Positions 1-7,664 of a DNA stretch of 64,000 nucleotides are shown in pieces. A model generated the notes under the pieces. It made no database searches and had not been told where the DNA came from. It saw only the letters and a program-made list of their open reading frames with translations. How positions within the stretch are numbered: position 1 is the stretch's first letter; every line of letters begins with the position of its first letter. Source of the DNA: JBCBSZ01 sp039185015 (GTDB lineage: Bacteria > Actinomycetota > Acidimicrobiia > Acidimicrobiales > Poriferisodalaceae); assembly GCA_039185015.1 (NCBI GenBank), contig JBCDAU010000020.1, positions 1 through 64,000 on the forward strand, written 5' to 3'. The position numbers and the translations under genes were made by a program.

Positions 1-31
1 CCGCGCCGTGGAACGCTCCCGGCGACCCTAG
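1..31 (+). CDS. tentative C-terminal fragment of a gene entering from the left edge
   Basis: Reading from base 2, the plus strand gives RAVERSRRP and then a TAG at 29-31. This could be the last codons of a gene lying mostly outside the window and convergent with the TetR gene. Only nine codons are visible and no family can be recognised, so this is a possibility, not an identification. Confidence 0.2.
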   Translation, partial: RAVERSRRP

Positions 32-62
32 GCGGCAGGCTCGGCCTCCATCGAGGTGGCCG

Positions 63-644
63 TCAGGCGCTCGGACCGACGGCGATGCCCGCCCACACCG
101 CGTCGAGGATGCGAGCCGCATCACCGGCCCGCAGCGACCGGTGCCCGATCAGCAGACCGAGCCACAGCGGGCCGTAGATCGCGTCGAGCACGAGGTCGAC
201 GTCGAGGTCGTCGCGCACGAGCCCCCGTTCGACCGCGGACACCAAGCGGGATCGGGACAGCTCACGTCGAGGTCCCCAGAAGCGGTCACGGAACTCGGCG
301 GCGATCTCGGGATCGGCCTGGCCCTCGGCGAGTAGCTCGCGGATCATGCTGCCGGTGTCGGAGTTGAAGAGCCGGATGACGGCCTTCAGGTGCCGCTCGA
401 AGTCGGCCCGGGGGTCGTCGGTACCGCGGAACGGGGTCGCTTCCATCGTCCCGCGCACGAGCGCGTCGAGCATCACGGCCGTCCGCGAGGGCCACCATCG
501 GTAGATCGTCTGCTTCGCGACCCCGGCGCGCTCCGCGATCTCGTTGATCGTCACCTGCCCGGGCGAAGCAGCACCGACGAGCTCGAACGCAGCGTCGAGC
601 ACCCGGAGTCGGGCACCTTCGTCCCTGGTGCGTCCTCGGGGCAT
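63..644 (-). CDS. TetR/AcrR family transcriptional regulator
   Basis: A DNA-binding repressor of about 193 residues. The N-terminal helix-turn-helix reads TINEIAERAGVAKQTIYRWW, typical of TetR recognition helices, and is followed by a helical ligand-binding C-terminal domain ending near GDAARILDAVWAGIAV. A GTG at 674 would also give an open frame. I prefer ATG 644 (MPRGRTRDEG) because a TACCTT -10-like box at 652-657 ends 7 nt before it and an operator-like palindrome (665-681) lies across the GTG. The gene is divergent from the NAD(P)-dependent dehydrogenase at 793, and both promoters carry the same palindrome, so autoregulation plus control of the neighbour is likely. The effector is unknown. 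Confidence 0.9.
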   Translation of the reverse strand: MPRGRTRDEGARLRVLDAAFELVGAASPGQVTINEIAERAGVAKQTIYRWWPSRTAVMLDALVRGTMEATPFRGTDDPRADFERHLKAVIRLFNSDTGSMIRELLAEGQADPEIAAEFRDRFWGPRRELSRSRLVSAVERGLVRDDLDVDLVLDAIYGPLWLGLLIGHRSLRAGDAARILDAVWAGIAVGPSA

Positions 645-651
645 GGATTCG

Positions 652-657
652 AAGGTA
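652..657 (-). promoter_or_regulatory. candidate -10 box, leaderless start of the TetR gene
   Basis: On the minus strand TACCTT ends 7 nt before ATG 644, and there is no Shine-Dalgarno in between. This matches the TAnnnT-to-start geometry at several other genes here. The 665-681 operator lies just upstream, between this box and any -35. Confidence 0.45.
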
Positions 658-664
658 GCTGATA

Positions 665-681
665 CGAGACTCACTGTCTTT
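665..681. promoter_or_regulatory. TetR operator copy 2 (imperfect)
   Basis: CGAGACTCACTGTCTTT has the same 6-5-6 layout as the perfect palindrome at 710-726. The left arm CGAGAC is identical and the right arm GTCTTT matches at four of six positions. It sits where it would block the TetR gene's own promoter. Confidence 0.6.
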
Positions 682-695
682 GTGGACCGATGGTC

Positions 696-726
696 TTGTC
701 ATTCATCAACGAGACTCATAGTCTCG
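696..726 (+). promoter_or_regulatory. promoter with embedded perfect palindromic operator
   Basis: A -35-like TTGTCA (696-701), a 17-nt spacer and a -10-like TAGTCT (719-724) point toward the dehydrogenase. The 17-bp perfect palindrome CGAGACTCATAGTCTCG occupies 710-726 and covers the -10, so a bound TetR dimer would exclude polymerase. The predicted transcript starts near 731, about 20 nt before the first AUG. Confidence 0.65.
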
Positions 727-751
727 ATGAAAGCCACAGGAGAGGACCGCC

Positions 752-796
752 ATGACCGCATCACTCGCCCTCGACACCGGGCTCGTCACACCATGA
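752..796 (+). CDS. 14-codon leader peptide translationally coupled to the dehydrogenase
   Basis: AGGAGAGGA at 738-746 is the best Shine-Dalgarno in this region. It precedes ATG 752, which opens the 14-residue frame MTASLALDTGLVTP ending in a TGA at 794-796 that overlaps the ATG of the dehydrogenase (ATGA, 793-796). The dehydrogenase has no ribosome site of its own, so its translation probably depends on this short frame. It may be a deliberate coupling leader or the remnant of a deleted first gene; the sequence alone does not decide. The peptide resembles no attenuator type I know. Confidence 0.5.
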   Translation: MTASLALDTGLVTP

Positions 797-1665
797 GCCG
801 GGTCACCGTCCTCGGCCTCGGGGCGATGGGCTCCCGCATGGCCGCCCGCATCGCCGACGCCGGGCACGAGGTGACCGTCTGGAACCGCTCACGATCGGCT
901 GTCGACCGGATCGCTGCGGTCGACGGCGTCTCGGCTGCGGCCACCGCCCGATCGGCGGTCCGCGACGCCGAGGTGGTCGTGGCGGTGGTCGCCGACGACG
1001 ATGCCAGCCGGGAGCTGTGGCTCGACGCCGATCACGGCGCGCTGGCAGCCGTCCCCGCCGGAGCCGTCGTCGCGGAGGCCTCGACCCTCAGCCCCGGTTG
1101 GGTCACCGAGCTGGGGTCGGCGGTCGAGGCGGCCGGAGCGGCCTTTGTCGAGACGCCGGTGGTCGGCTCGCGACCCCAAGCGGAGGCCGGCGCGCTCGTC
1201 ACCCTCGCCGGCGGCGAGGGTGACGTGATCGATCGGATCCGACCCGTGCTCGACGCGTACAGCGGCGCCGTCCGACCCCTCGGCCCCCTCGGCAGCGCAG
1301 CGACGATGAAGCTCGCCATCAACACGCTCTTCGCCTCTCAGGTCGTGGTCTACGCCGAGATCGCCGGTCTGCTCGACCGGAGCACGCTCCCGACGCAGGC
1401 CTCGATCGAGGTGCTCGCCGGACTGCCGATCACCTCGCCGGGACTCCAGCGCATCCTCGGGCTGATCACCGAACGCGACTTCGCCCCCAACTTCCCGATC
1501 CCCCTGGTCGCCAAGGACCTCCGCTACCTCACCGACCTCGCCGCGGACCTCGATGCGCCGACCCCGATGGCGCGGGCTGCGCTCGTCGCCTTCGAGGAAG
1601 CGGCGTCCGATGAGCGGGCAGAACTGGACATCAGCGGGATCACCGCCGGCTATCTCGCCGGCTGA
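793..1665 (+). CDS. NAD(P)-dependent oxidoreductase, beta-hydroxyacid dehydrogenase family
   Basis: About 290 residues, the usual length for the 3-hydroxyisobutyrate dehydrogenase / tartronate semialdehyde reductase family. The Rossmann motif GLGAMGSRMA begins at residue 8. The substrate-binding helix has the family signature GSAATMKLAIN, with the likely catalytic lysine at K173. These enzymes oxidise beta-hydroxyacids or reduce the matching semialdehydes in the cytoplasm; imine reductases share the fold. The actual substrate cannot be read from sequence. It is transcribed away from the TetR gene under a shared operator and is probably induced by a substrate or a toxic carbonyl. Confidence 0.9.
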   Translation: MSRVTVLGLGAMGSRMAARIADAGHEVTVWNRSRSAVDRIAAVDGVSAAATARSAVRDAEVVVAVVADDDASRELWLDADHGALAAVPAGAVVAEASTLSPGWVTELGSAVEAAGAAFVETPVVGSRPQAEAGALVTLAGGEGDVIDRIRPVLDAYSGAVRPLGPLGSAATMKLAINTLFASQVVVYAEIAGLLDRSTLPTQASIEVLAGLPITSPGLQRILGLITERDFAPNFPIPLVAKDLRYLTDLAADLDAPTPMARAALVAFEEAASDERAELDISGITAGYLAG

Positions 1666-1671
1666 CCGGGC

Positions 1672-2313
1672 TCAGTCGTCATCGACCATCGACATGACGT
1701 CGAGACCGCCGAAGTTGCCTGCGGGATCGGCGATCTCGACGACGGGGTCATCGACGTCGTCGTACTCGAGGCGCAGCGCCCGCGACATCGTGGCGTGCAT
1801 CGCGTAGGTGCAGGTGACGTAGGTCAGCTCGAGGATCTGCTCGTCGGAGAGGTGACGCTGGAGCTCGTCGAACACGGCATCGGGCACCCGGCCGTGCTGG
1901 AGGACGAGGCCGTCGGTGTACGCGAGCACGGCCCGCTCGGCCTCGTCGAAGCAGGTGGCGACGGTCCACGACGGGATCGCCGCCACCTGCTCGTCGGTGA
2001 AACCGACATCGCGCATGGCCTTGCAGTGCTGGCTGAAGACGAACTGCGAGCCGACGGCCCAACCTGCCCGCGTCTGACCAAGCTCACGGTGCTTGGCCGT
2101 CATCTTCCGCTCCGGTGAGCGGTAGAAGCCGAACCCGCCGGTCGTGTGGTCGAACGCGTCCGGGACCAGCGCGAAGACCGTCCACCAGTTGCCCGGCGTG
2201 CCGGTGGCCGTGCCCGGCTCCTCGACCGGATCGCGATCACCGAACAACGTCTCGTAGATGCGCTGCGCGAAGGGATGCGCGTCGTCACGACCGACCTGTC
2301 GAAGGCGGGGCAT
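1672..2313 (-). CDS. carboxymuconolactone decarboxylase (CMD/AhpD-fold) family protein
   Basis: A helical protein of about 213 residues. The conserved block from KHRELGQTRAGWAVGSQFVF to FSQHCKAMRDVGFTDEQVAA is the CMD-family core. It has a single cysteine (QHC) rather than the CxxC of true AhpD, so it is more likely a hydrolase/decarboxylase-like or orphan CMD protein than a peroxidase partner. The start is ATG 2313 with GGAG about 8 nt upstream; longer readings use atypical Arg-rich sequence. It lies 31 nt downstream of the ECF sigma gene in the same direction. CMD genes are classic neighbours and targets of the related ECF41 sigma family. Confidence 0.82.
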   Translation of the reverse strand: MPRLRQVGRDDAHPFAQRIYETLFGDRDPVEEPGTATGTPGNWWTVFALVPDAFDHTTGGFGFYRSPERKMTAKHRELGQTRAGWAVGSQFVFSQHCKAMRDVGFTDEQVAAIPSWTVATCFDEAERAVLAYTDGLVLQHGRVPDAVFDELQRHLSDEQILELTYVTCTYAMHATMSRALRLEYDDVDDPVVEIADPAGNFGGLDVMSMVDDD

Positions 2314-2344
2314 GGCAGATCTCCTCGTCCGGGTCCGCCCGGTT

Positions 2345-3565
2345 CTAGCCGTCCGAGAGCGCGCGGGCCCGCTCCAACAGGTGCCGGCGATCGGGCTCCT
2401 CGACCGACAGTGCGGCGGCCGACGCGAACGACGCCGCTGCCTCGCCGTTCCGACCGAGGCGTTCGAGCATCTCGCCGCGCACGGCGTGCCACGGCGCATG
2501 GGCATCGAGCTCGCCGGCGATCGCGTCGACGTCGTCGAGGGCGGCCTCGGCGCCGTCGACCTCCAGCACGGCCACCGCTCGGTTGAGCGCCACGATCGCC
2601 GTGGGTTGGAGCTGGAGGAGATGGTCGTAGAGCTCGACGATCTGCGGCCAGTCGGTGTCCTCGTAGGTCACCGCCGCGCAGTGCACCGCCTGGATCGCCG
2701 CCTGGAGCTGGTACGGCCCGGGCGCGTCCCGGCGAATGCACGCCCGCACGATGGCGTGCCCCTCGGCGATCAGCTCGGTGTCCCAACGGCGCCGATCCTG
2801 GTGGCGCAGCAGCACGACCTCGCCGCCGACGCGGGCGGGGATCCTCGCCTCGCTCAGCACCAGGAGCGCGAGCAGGCCGGCCGCCTCGGGCTCGTCTGGC
2901 ATCAGCTCGACGAGCGCCCGTGCGAGCCGCACCGCCTCGGATCGCAGCTCGCCGCCACCGTCGGGCGAGCCGTGTCCGGCCGTGTGGATCAGATAGAGGA
3001 CGGCGAGCACGCCGGCGAGCCGGTCGGGCAGCTCGTGTGCAGCGGGGACGCGATAGGGAATCGACGTCGCGCGGATCTTGTACTTCGCTCGGGTCAGCCG
3101 CTTGGCCATCGCCGCCTCCGAGATGACGAACCCTCGAGCGATCTCGTCGACCTCGAGCCCGCCCAGGAGGCGGAGCGTCAGCGCGACCCGGTGCTCCATA
3201 CGCAGTGCCGGGTGACAGCAGGTGAAGATCAGCCGGAGTCGGTCATCCGGGACCACCGCCTCCTCGACGAGCACCTCGGCCTCCTCCTCGTGGCGCTCGG
3301 CCTCCTCGGCCAGCTCCCGCCCGCGCTCGGCCCGACGATGAACATCGATCGCCCGCCGCCGGGCCGTGGTGACGATCCACCCCGCGGGGTTGGGCGGGAT
3401 CCCGTCGACCGGCCAGCGCTGCACGGCGACGACGAAGGCGTCCTGCACCGCGTCCTCGGCGGTCGCGAGGTCCCCCACGAGCCGGGCGACCGTCGCGACC
3501 GCCTGCCCGTGGGCGGCGCGGAAGGCCCGAGCGACCTCGTCGTCACCCGGTACGGAGCCGGGCAC
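2345..3565 (-). CDS. ECF42-type RNA polymerase sigma factor with C-terminal helical-repeat domain
   Basis: 406 residues. Region 2 (about residues 10-75, including DAVQDAFVVAVQRWP) and region 4 (about 105-165, EIARGFVISEAAMAKRLTRAK) are followed by a roughly 240-residue alpha-helical extension with TPR-like helices (PTAIVALNRAVAV). The FTCCHPAL motif and the long C-terminal domain are hallmarks of ECF42, where the extension takes the place of an anti-sigma factor. The GTG start at 3563-3565 directly abuts the TGA of the YciI gene, so the two are co-translated. ECF42 genes typically lie beside a DGPF/YciI gene, as here. The inducing signal is unknown. Confidence 0.93.
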   Translation of the reverse strand: MPGSVPGDDEVARAFRAAHGQAVATVARLVGDLATAEDAVQDAFVVAVQRWPVDGIPPNPAGWIVTTARRRAIDVHRRAERGRELAEEAERHEEEAEVLVEEAVVPDDRLRLIFTCCHPALRMEHRVALTLRLLGGLEVDEIARGFVISEAAMAKRLTRAKYKIRATSIPYRVPAAHELPDRLAGVLAVLYLIHTAGHGSPDGGGELRSEAVRLARALVELMPDEPEAAGLLALLVLSEARIPARVGGEVVLLRHQDRRRWDTELIAEGHAIVRACIRRDAPGPYQLQAAIQAVHCAAVTYEDTDWPQIVELYDHLLQLQPTAIVALNRAVAVLEVDGAEAALDDVDAIAGELDAHAPWHAVRGEMLERLGRNGEAAASFASAAALSVEEPDRRHLLERARALSDG

Positions 3566-3949
3566 TCAGCCCGGCATGTGATCGGCGACCTTGCCGGTGG
3601 CCATGAAGGGTCGGACCTCGATCGGGCGACCGACCGTGGCCGACACCTTGTCGGCCCACCTCAGTGCCTCGTCGAGGTCCTCGGCGGCGACGATGTAGAA
3701 GCCGGCGATGTGCTCCTTCGACTCGACGTACGGCCCATCGGTCATCACCACGCCGGCATCGCCTTGGCGGACGACCGTGGCGGCGTCGGCGCCGTGGAGC
3801 CCACCGCCGAAGGTGAAGGCGCCGGCCTCCTCCATCTCTGCCTCGAGGGCGATGATGCCCTGCATCATCTGCTGCATCTGCTCCGGTGACGGCGGCTCGG
3901 ACGGGCCGTCGTCACCTCCGCCGTACGTGGACAGCAGGTACTGGTTCAT
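3566..3949 (-). CDS. YciI/DGPF-family protein, partner of the ECF42 sigma factor
   Basis: 127 residues with the ferredoxin-like YCII fold: MNQYLLSTYGG at the start, the diagnostic VVMTDGPYVESKEHIAGFYI near residues 67-86 and ADEALRWA-like helices afterwards. An AGGAGG sits 7 nt before ATG 3949. The molecular function of these DGPF proteins is unsettled; they are almost always encoded next to ECF42 sigma factors and may be targets or helpers. Here it is the first gene of a three-gene operon with the sigma factor and a CMD protein. Confidence 0.92.
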   Translation of the reverse strand: MNQYLLSTYGGGDDGPSEPPSPEQMQQMMQGIIALEAEMEEAGAFTFGGGLHGADAATVVRQGDAGVVMTDGPYVESKEHIAGFYIVAAEDLDEALRWADKVSATVGRPIEVRPFMATGKVADHMPG

Positions 3950-4031
3950 CGTTGGCCTCCTGGGTGGTTCCTCACCGGACTCACGAACGGGACGGGCCGC
4001 TCAGGACACCCGGCGCGGAATTCCTCGGCGA
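3950..4031. promoter_or_regulatory. 82-bp upstream region of the YciI-ECF42 operon
   Basis: This gap holds the promoter region of the YciI gene; the PhyH gene ends at 4032. Apart from the AGGAGG of YciI near 3957-3962 I see no palindrome or convincing consensus promoter. An ECF42-dependent promoter would not resemble the housekeeping boxes. Confidence 0.3.
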
Positions 4032-4913
4032 TCACGCCCCGTCCCACACGAGCGGGAACACGTCGTCGAACTCGTCGAGGGTCTGCCCGCTGGCCGGGGC
4101 GTGGGCGGCGAGGCCCACCGGGTCGGGGATGACCTGGCCCGGGCGCTCGACGTAGTGCACGTCAGAACCGGCGTACATCGCCGCGTGGGCCCGTCGACCC
4201 CGCTGGAGGACGTGGTCACCACGGGCGCCGTGGAGCATGTGGCCGCGGAAGAGGATGACGTCGCCCGGCTCGTAGTCCCAACCGACGATGTCGAACGACT
4301 CCCGGTTGCCCGCGATGTCCGGCACCCTCGGCAGCGACCGGTCGGTGATCGCATCGCCGTAGGAGAACGTGGCCCCCCGCTGCTCCTCGACGCCGGACGA
4401 CGATCGACGTCGAGGCTCTGCGCCCGGATCGCGGCCGCCGAGCGGCCGATACGTCACGTTCCAGAGGTGCGAGCCCCGCACCACCTCGAGGCTGGCCTCA
4501 CGCGGCACCGGGTCGGGTGAGACCCAGGCACGCACGAGCGCCGCGCCGCCGACGTTGTAGTACGGCGTGTCCTGGTGCCAGGCGGTGGCCATCTGGGCAC
4601 CAGCCGGCTTGGCGAACATCTGATCCATGTAGAAGCGGACGGGTCCGCCGACGAAGGCGCCGACCAGCGCGCCGAGCGGGGACTCCAGCACGAACCTCCG
4701 GAGTCGCTCCGACCGAGCCGCTGGGAACTGGTCGATGCGGATCTCGGCGGTCCCGTCGCTGAGGGAGCTGGAGAGGTCGTCCGGTGCGGCGATGCACTCG
4801 TCGAGGCCGTCGGAGAGCAGCTCGATCCACGCCTCGGACAGGACGCCCGGCACGAGGACCGCACCGTCCCGGACGAACGAAGCGAGCAGCTCGTCGGCGA
4901 TCACCGTGGTCAC
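4032..4913 (-). CDS. phytanoyl-CoA dioxygenase (PhyH) family Fe(II)/2-oxoglutarate oxygenase
   Basis: 293 residues, the usual PhyH length. The iron-binding facial triad is visible: WHQDTPYYN gives H113 and D115, and GHMLHGARGD supplies the distal histidine (H225 or H228), followed by arginines suited to bind 2-oxoglutarate. Family members hydroxylate CoA esters, free acids, ectoine or alkaloid-like molecules; the substrate cannot be named here. A short Ser/Arg-rich insertion (PRRRSSSGVEEQRG) near residue 170 looks like a surface loop. A TAGGAT box 7 nt before the GTG start suggests leaderless transcription. Confidence 0.88.
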   Translation of the reverse strand: MTTVIADELLASFVRDGAVLVPGVLSEAWIELLSDGLDECIAAPDDLSSSLSDGTAEIRIDQFPAARSERLRRFVLESPLGALVGAFVGGPVRFYMDQMFAKPAGAQMATAWHQDTPYYNVGGAALVRAWVSPDPVPREASLEVVRGSHLWNVTYRPLGGRDPGAEPRRRSSSGVEEQRGATFSYGDAITDRSLPRVPDIAGNRESFDIVGWDYEPGDVILFRGHMLHGARGDHVLQRGRRAHAAMYAGSDVHYVERPGQVIPDPVGLAAHAPASGQTLDEFDDVFPLVWDGA

Positions 4914-4920
4914 ACCGCCG

Positions 4921-4926
4921 ATCCTA
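4921..4926 (-). promoter_or_regulatory. candidate -10 box, leaderless start of the PhyH gene
   Basis: TAGGAT on the minus strand ends 7 nt before the GTG at 4911-4913. No purine-rich ribosome site lies between. Confidence 0.5.
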
Positions 4927-4946
4927 CGAGGGGCGGGCCTCGCCGA

Positions 4947-6401
4947 TCACTCCGTCGCGCCCTCGACCAGCTCGACCGCCTCGGCCGGCGGCACGCCCTC
5001 TTCCTCGAGGATCTCGATGGCCTCCTCGACCGAGAGCTCGCCCTCCTCGACGAGCTCGATGATCTCCTCGACCTCGCCTCCGTCCTCGAACTCGCCTGCT
5101 TCTGACCCGAAGGTGCCGGCCGCTCCCGACGGGCTGATGGAGGCCACGAGGGCGACGGCGACCAGCGCCGACACCGCCCCGATCGGTCCGTGGCGTCGGA
5201 GCGCAGCCCGGCGCGGCCCGCCGGACCGCAGCCACCGGAGCACGACCTGCCGCCCGAGCACGGCGACCCAGATGAGCACCAGATAGGCCACCACCCAGAC
5301 GGTGGCCGCCGGTCGGCCGAGATCCTCCTCGGGCCAGAACGGCAGGTTGAACATGATCGGGATCGCGACGAGGTGCATCGTGAAGGTGAACAGCGATGCC
5401 TCGCCGAGGGGCAGCAGCAGCCAACCGAGCGCCCGTCGCAGCGGCACCCACAGCGAGTCCACGACGATCCAGAGAGCCCGCAGGTAGAGGCCGACGACGG
5501 CGAGCGCCAGCAGCGGCATCTGGAACTCCCGGCGGCCGAGCGGCTCGGTGAGATCGGGGCCGTTGATCGCCTCACCGAGCGACGTCCAGACCGTCCACCC
5601 GCCGGCGTGGATCACGCCGAGGACGACGGCGGCCACGACCACGGCCACGTCGATCGCTCCTCGCCACGGCACCCGCCGCCAGAGCCGGGCGACGTCGGCC
5701 CGGTGGTAGCCGAGCACGAGGCCACCGAAGAACAGTGGGGCGTTGGGGAGCAGGGCGCGGAACGATGCGAACCCGAAGGTGCCCTCGTCACCACCACCCA
5801 GCAGGCTGAGCGCGTACAACCCGGCGGTCGCCGCCACGACGACGCGGGTTCGCCCGGTGGCGAGGAGCCGGATCGCGGCGACCGCCACGCCGAGGTAGAG
5901 CACGTAGGTGATGAGGATGTCGGCGCCGTTGAAGGCCGTCCGCAGGGTGACGACGTCGAGCAGCCACTGCCACACGCCGTCGTAGCCACCGGCCTCGAAA
6001 CCGCCCCAGAGCTCGAGGTGCGTCAGCAGCGCCACCGAACCGAACCCCACGGTGATGCCGATCGTCGCCAGGTACACCGTCCACGTCCGTTGGCGGAGCC
6101 GACCGGTCGAGGTGTCCACCGAGCGACCGAAGCTGATGAACCCGAGCGTGAAGCCGGAGATGAACAGGAAGGCCTCTGCGGCCGAGATGAGGAACGACGA
6201 CCGACCGCTCACCGAGTGCACGTAGCTCTGCGACAGACCGAAGTGGTTCACCGACATGGCGGCGAGGGCGTAGCCACGCAGCAGGTCGAGGCGTCGGTCC
6301 CGACCGCCGTCGTCCGGGTAACGCCACGACGACCGGCTCCGCTCGGGCGGGGCGGACGGCTCAGCGCCCCCCGCTGTCGGCGCGGTCCGGATGTCGGCCA
6401 T
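4947..6401 (-). CDS. OpgC-like multi-pass membrane acyltransferase with acidic C-terminal tail
   Basis: 484 residues. The N-terminal DRRLDLLRGYALAAMSVNHF (around residue 35) is the signature of the OpgC / acyltransferase-3-like membrane family, followed by about ten hydrophobic segments (ISAAEAFLFISGFTLGFISF, IDVAVVVAAVVLGVIHAGG and others). OpgC in proteobacteria succinylates periplasmic glucans; actinobacterial members probably modify envelope glycans or lipids, so the substrate is unknown. After the last membrane segment a Glu-rich tail of about 50 residues (EIIELVEEGELSVEEAIEIL) resembles a pair of short SHOCT-like helices and is unusual for the family. No clear partner gene lies beside it. 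Confidence 0.78.
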   Translation of the reverse strand: MADIRTAPTAGGAEPSAPPERSRSSWRYPDDGGRDRRLDLLRGYALAAMSVNHFGLSQSYVHSVSGRSSFLISAAEAFLFISGFTLGFISFGRSVDTSTGRLRQRTWTVYLATIGITVGFGSVALLTHLELWGGFEAGGYDGVWQWLLDVVTLRTAFNGADILITYVLYLGVAVAAIRLLATGRTRVVVAATAGLYALSLLGGGDEGTFGFASFRALLPNAPLFFGGLVLGYHRADVARLWRRVPWRGAIDVAVVVAAVVLGVIHAGGWTVWTSLGEAINGPDLTEPLGRREFQMPLLALAVVGLYLRALWIVVDSLWVPLRRALGWLLLPLGEASLFTFTMHLVAIPIMFNLPFWPEEDLGRPAATVWVVAYLVLIWVAVLGRQVVLRWLRSGGPRRAALRRHGPIGAVSALVAVALVASISPSGAAGTFGSEAGEFEDGGEVEEIIELVEEGELSVEEAIEILEEEGVPPAEAVELVEGATE

Positions 6402-6448
6402 GACCCCACGGTGGCGCAGCCACCCTGAAGATCACGTGAAGCCGGAGC

Positions 6449-7606
6449 TCACGGAGCGAACGCCGCGGTGGTCAGGCTCATCGCCTCGGGACCGGCGCCC
6501 GGCGTGTTGGTGCAGGCGTGATCGCCGACCGGCGCCGCGACGACGAGCGAGATGCAGGTGCCGATCGCTCGCTGGCCGATGGCGTTCGGATGCGCCGACT
6601 CCTGGATCTCACCCTGGAGCAGCCCGGTCGAGATGAACCGGGCCCACTCGGCGTCGGCGCCGTTGCCCTGGGCCGCCGAGGCGGCGCAGGACTCCCGTCC
6701 CTCGAACGCGTCGCGGAGATCGAGGAGCTCGACGCCCGCCGCAGACGCGACGCCGGCGAGCGCATCGGAGATCTGGGGCACCAGCGAGTCGCGGGCCCAA
6801 TCGGCGTCGGCGTCCCACACCGGACAACCGCCGGTGAAGGTGCGCGACCACCCCGACTCCCGGTACCGGAAGTCGGCACCGCGCGGGATCGGCGACGGAT
6901 ACGTCGCCAGCACGAACCGGTAGGAGTCGGGCGGCTGGCCGGCCTCGTCGAGGACCGCTCGCACGTCGGCGATCGCTGCGGCCACGCCGTCCATCGCCGC
7001 CGGCATCCGAGCGTCCACCGCCGCCTGCTGCTCCGGGTTGCAGTGGTTCTGCCACCAGCTCACGCTCGTCGAGTAGTCGAGGACGCAGGCGACGATGATG
7101 CCGGCGAACCCCAGGTCGTTGCCGCCGACCGACAGCACGACGAGCTCGATGTCGTGCGTCGCCGCGAGGGCGGCGAGCTGATCGGCCTGCGGGGCCTCGC
7201 CCCGGTGCGTCGTGCCGCCGTTCGCAGCTCGCCGGATGTCGGCGGTGTCCGCGCCAGAGCACGCGAGGTTCACCGACGCGTCGACCGAGAGGCCGGCGGA
7301 GAGGATGGGAGCGACGTCGGAGCGATGGCATCCGGTGGCGCCGGACTCGCCGTAGACCCGGCTCTCGTCGTAGCGCCAGAACCAGCCCCGGCGATACGCC
7401 GCCCGATCGGTGCCACGGCGATCGCCCCAGTCCGAGGACGAGTTGCCCTCCCACCGCCCGGCCTCGCCGCTGATGTAGCTGTCACCCAACGAGACCGCAG
7501 CGGTCGGCCGGTCGTCCTGCGCTCCCGCCGCCGGCACCAGCACACCGACGACGCCCAGCGCCACGATCACGACGGCGGCCACCCGGCCAGCGCGCCTCCC
7601 GCTCAT
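6449..7606 (-). CDS. secreted SGNH/GDSL-type hydrolase
   Basis: 385 residues with a cleavable signal peptide (RRAGRV, a hydrophobic core, then PAAGAQ near residue 30). Block I SLGDSYISGEAG carries the nucleophile S43, block III reads VLSVGGNDLGF, and block V ESAHPNAIGQ holds the catalytic histidine. This is the SEST/Rv0518-like layout of actinobacterial secreted lipases and esterases. Several cysteines (TGCHRSD, NLACSG, EQ-region and GGCPVW) probably form disulfides. The start is ATG 7606 with GGGGAGGG upstream; the extra upstream codons are not signal-peptide-like. It probably acts on lipids or acylated glycans outside the cell. Confidence 0.88.
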   Translation of the reverse strand: MSGRRAGRVAAVVIVALGVVGVLVPAAGAQDDRPTAAVSLGDSYISGEAGRWEGNSSSDWGDRRGTDRAAYRRGWFWRYDESRVYGESGATGCHRSDVAPILSAGLSVDASVNLACSGADTADIRRAANGGTTHRGEAPQADQLAALAATHDIELVVLSVGGNDLGFAGIIVACVLDYSTSVSWWQNHCNPEQQAAVDARMPAAMDGVAAAIADVRAVLDEAGQPPDSYRFVLATYPSPIPRGADFRYRESGWSRTFTGGCPVWDADADWARDSLVPQISDALAGVASAAGVELLDLRDAFEGRESCAASAAQGNGADAEWARFISTGLLQGEIQESAHPNAIGQRAIGTCISLVVAAPVGDHACTNTPGAGPEAMSLTTAAFAP

Positions 7607-7664
7607 CGGACCCTCCCCGATCGATCCCCGTCCGCAGCTTGCCACCCCGGAGAGCGAGGTCTCG

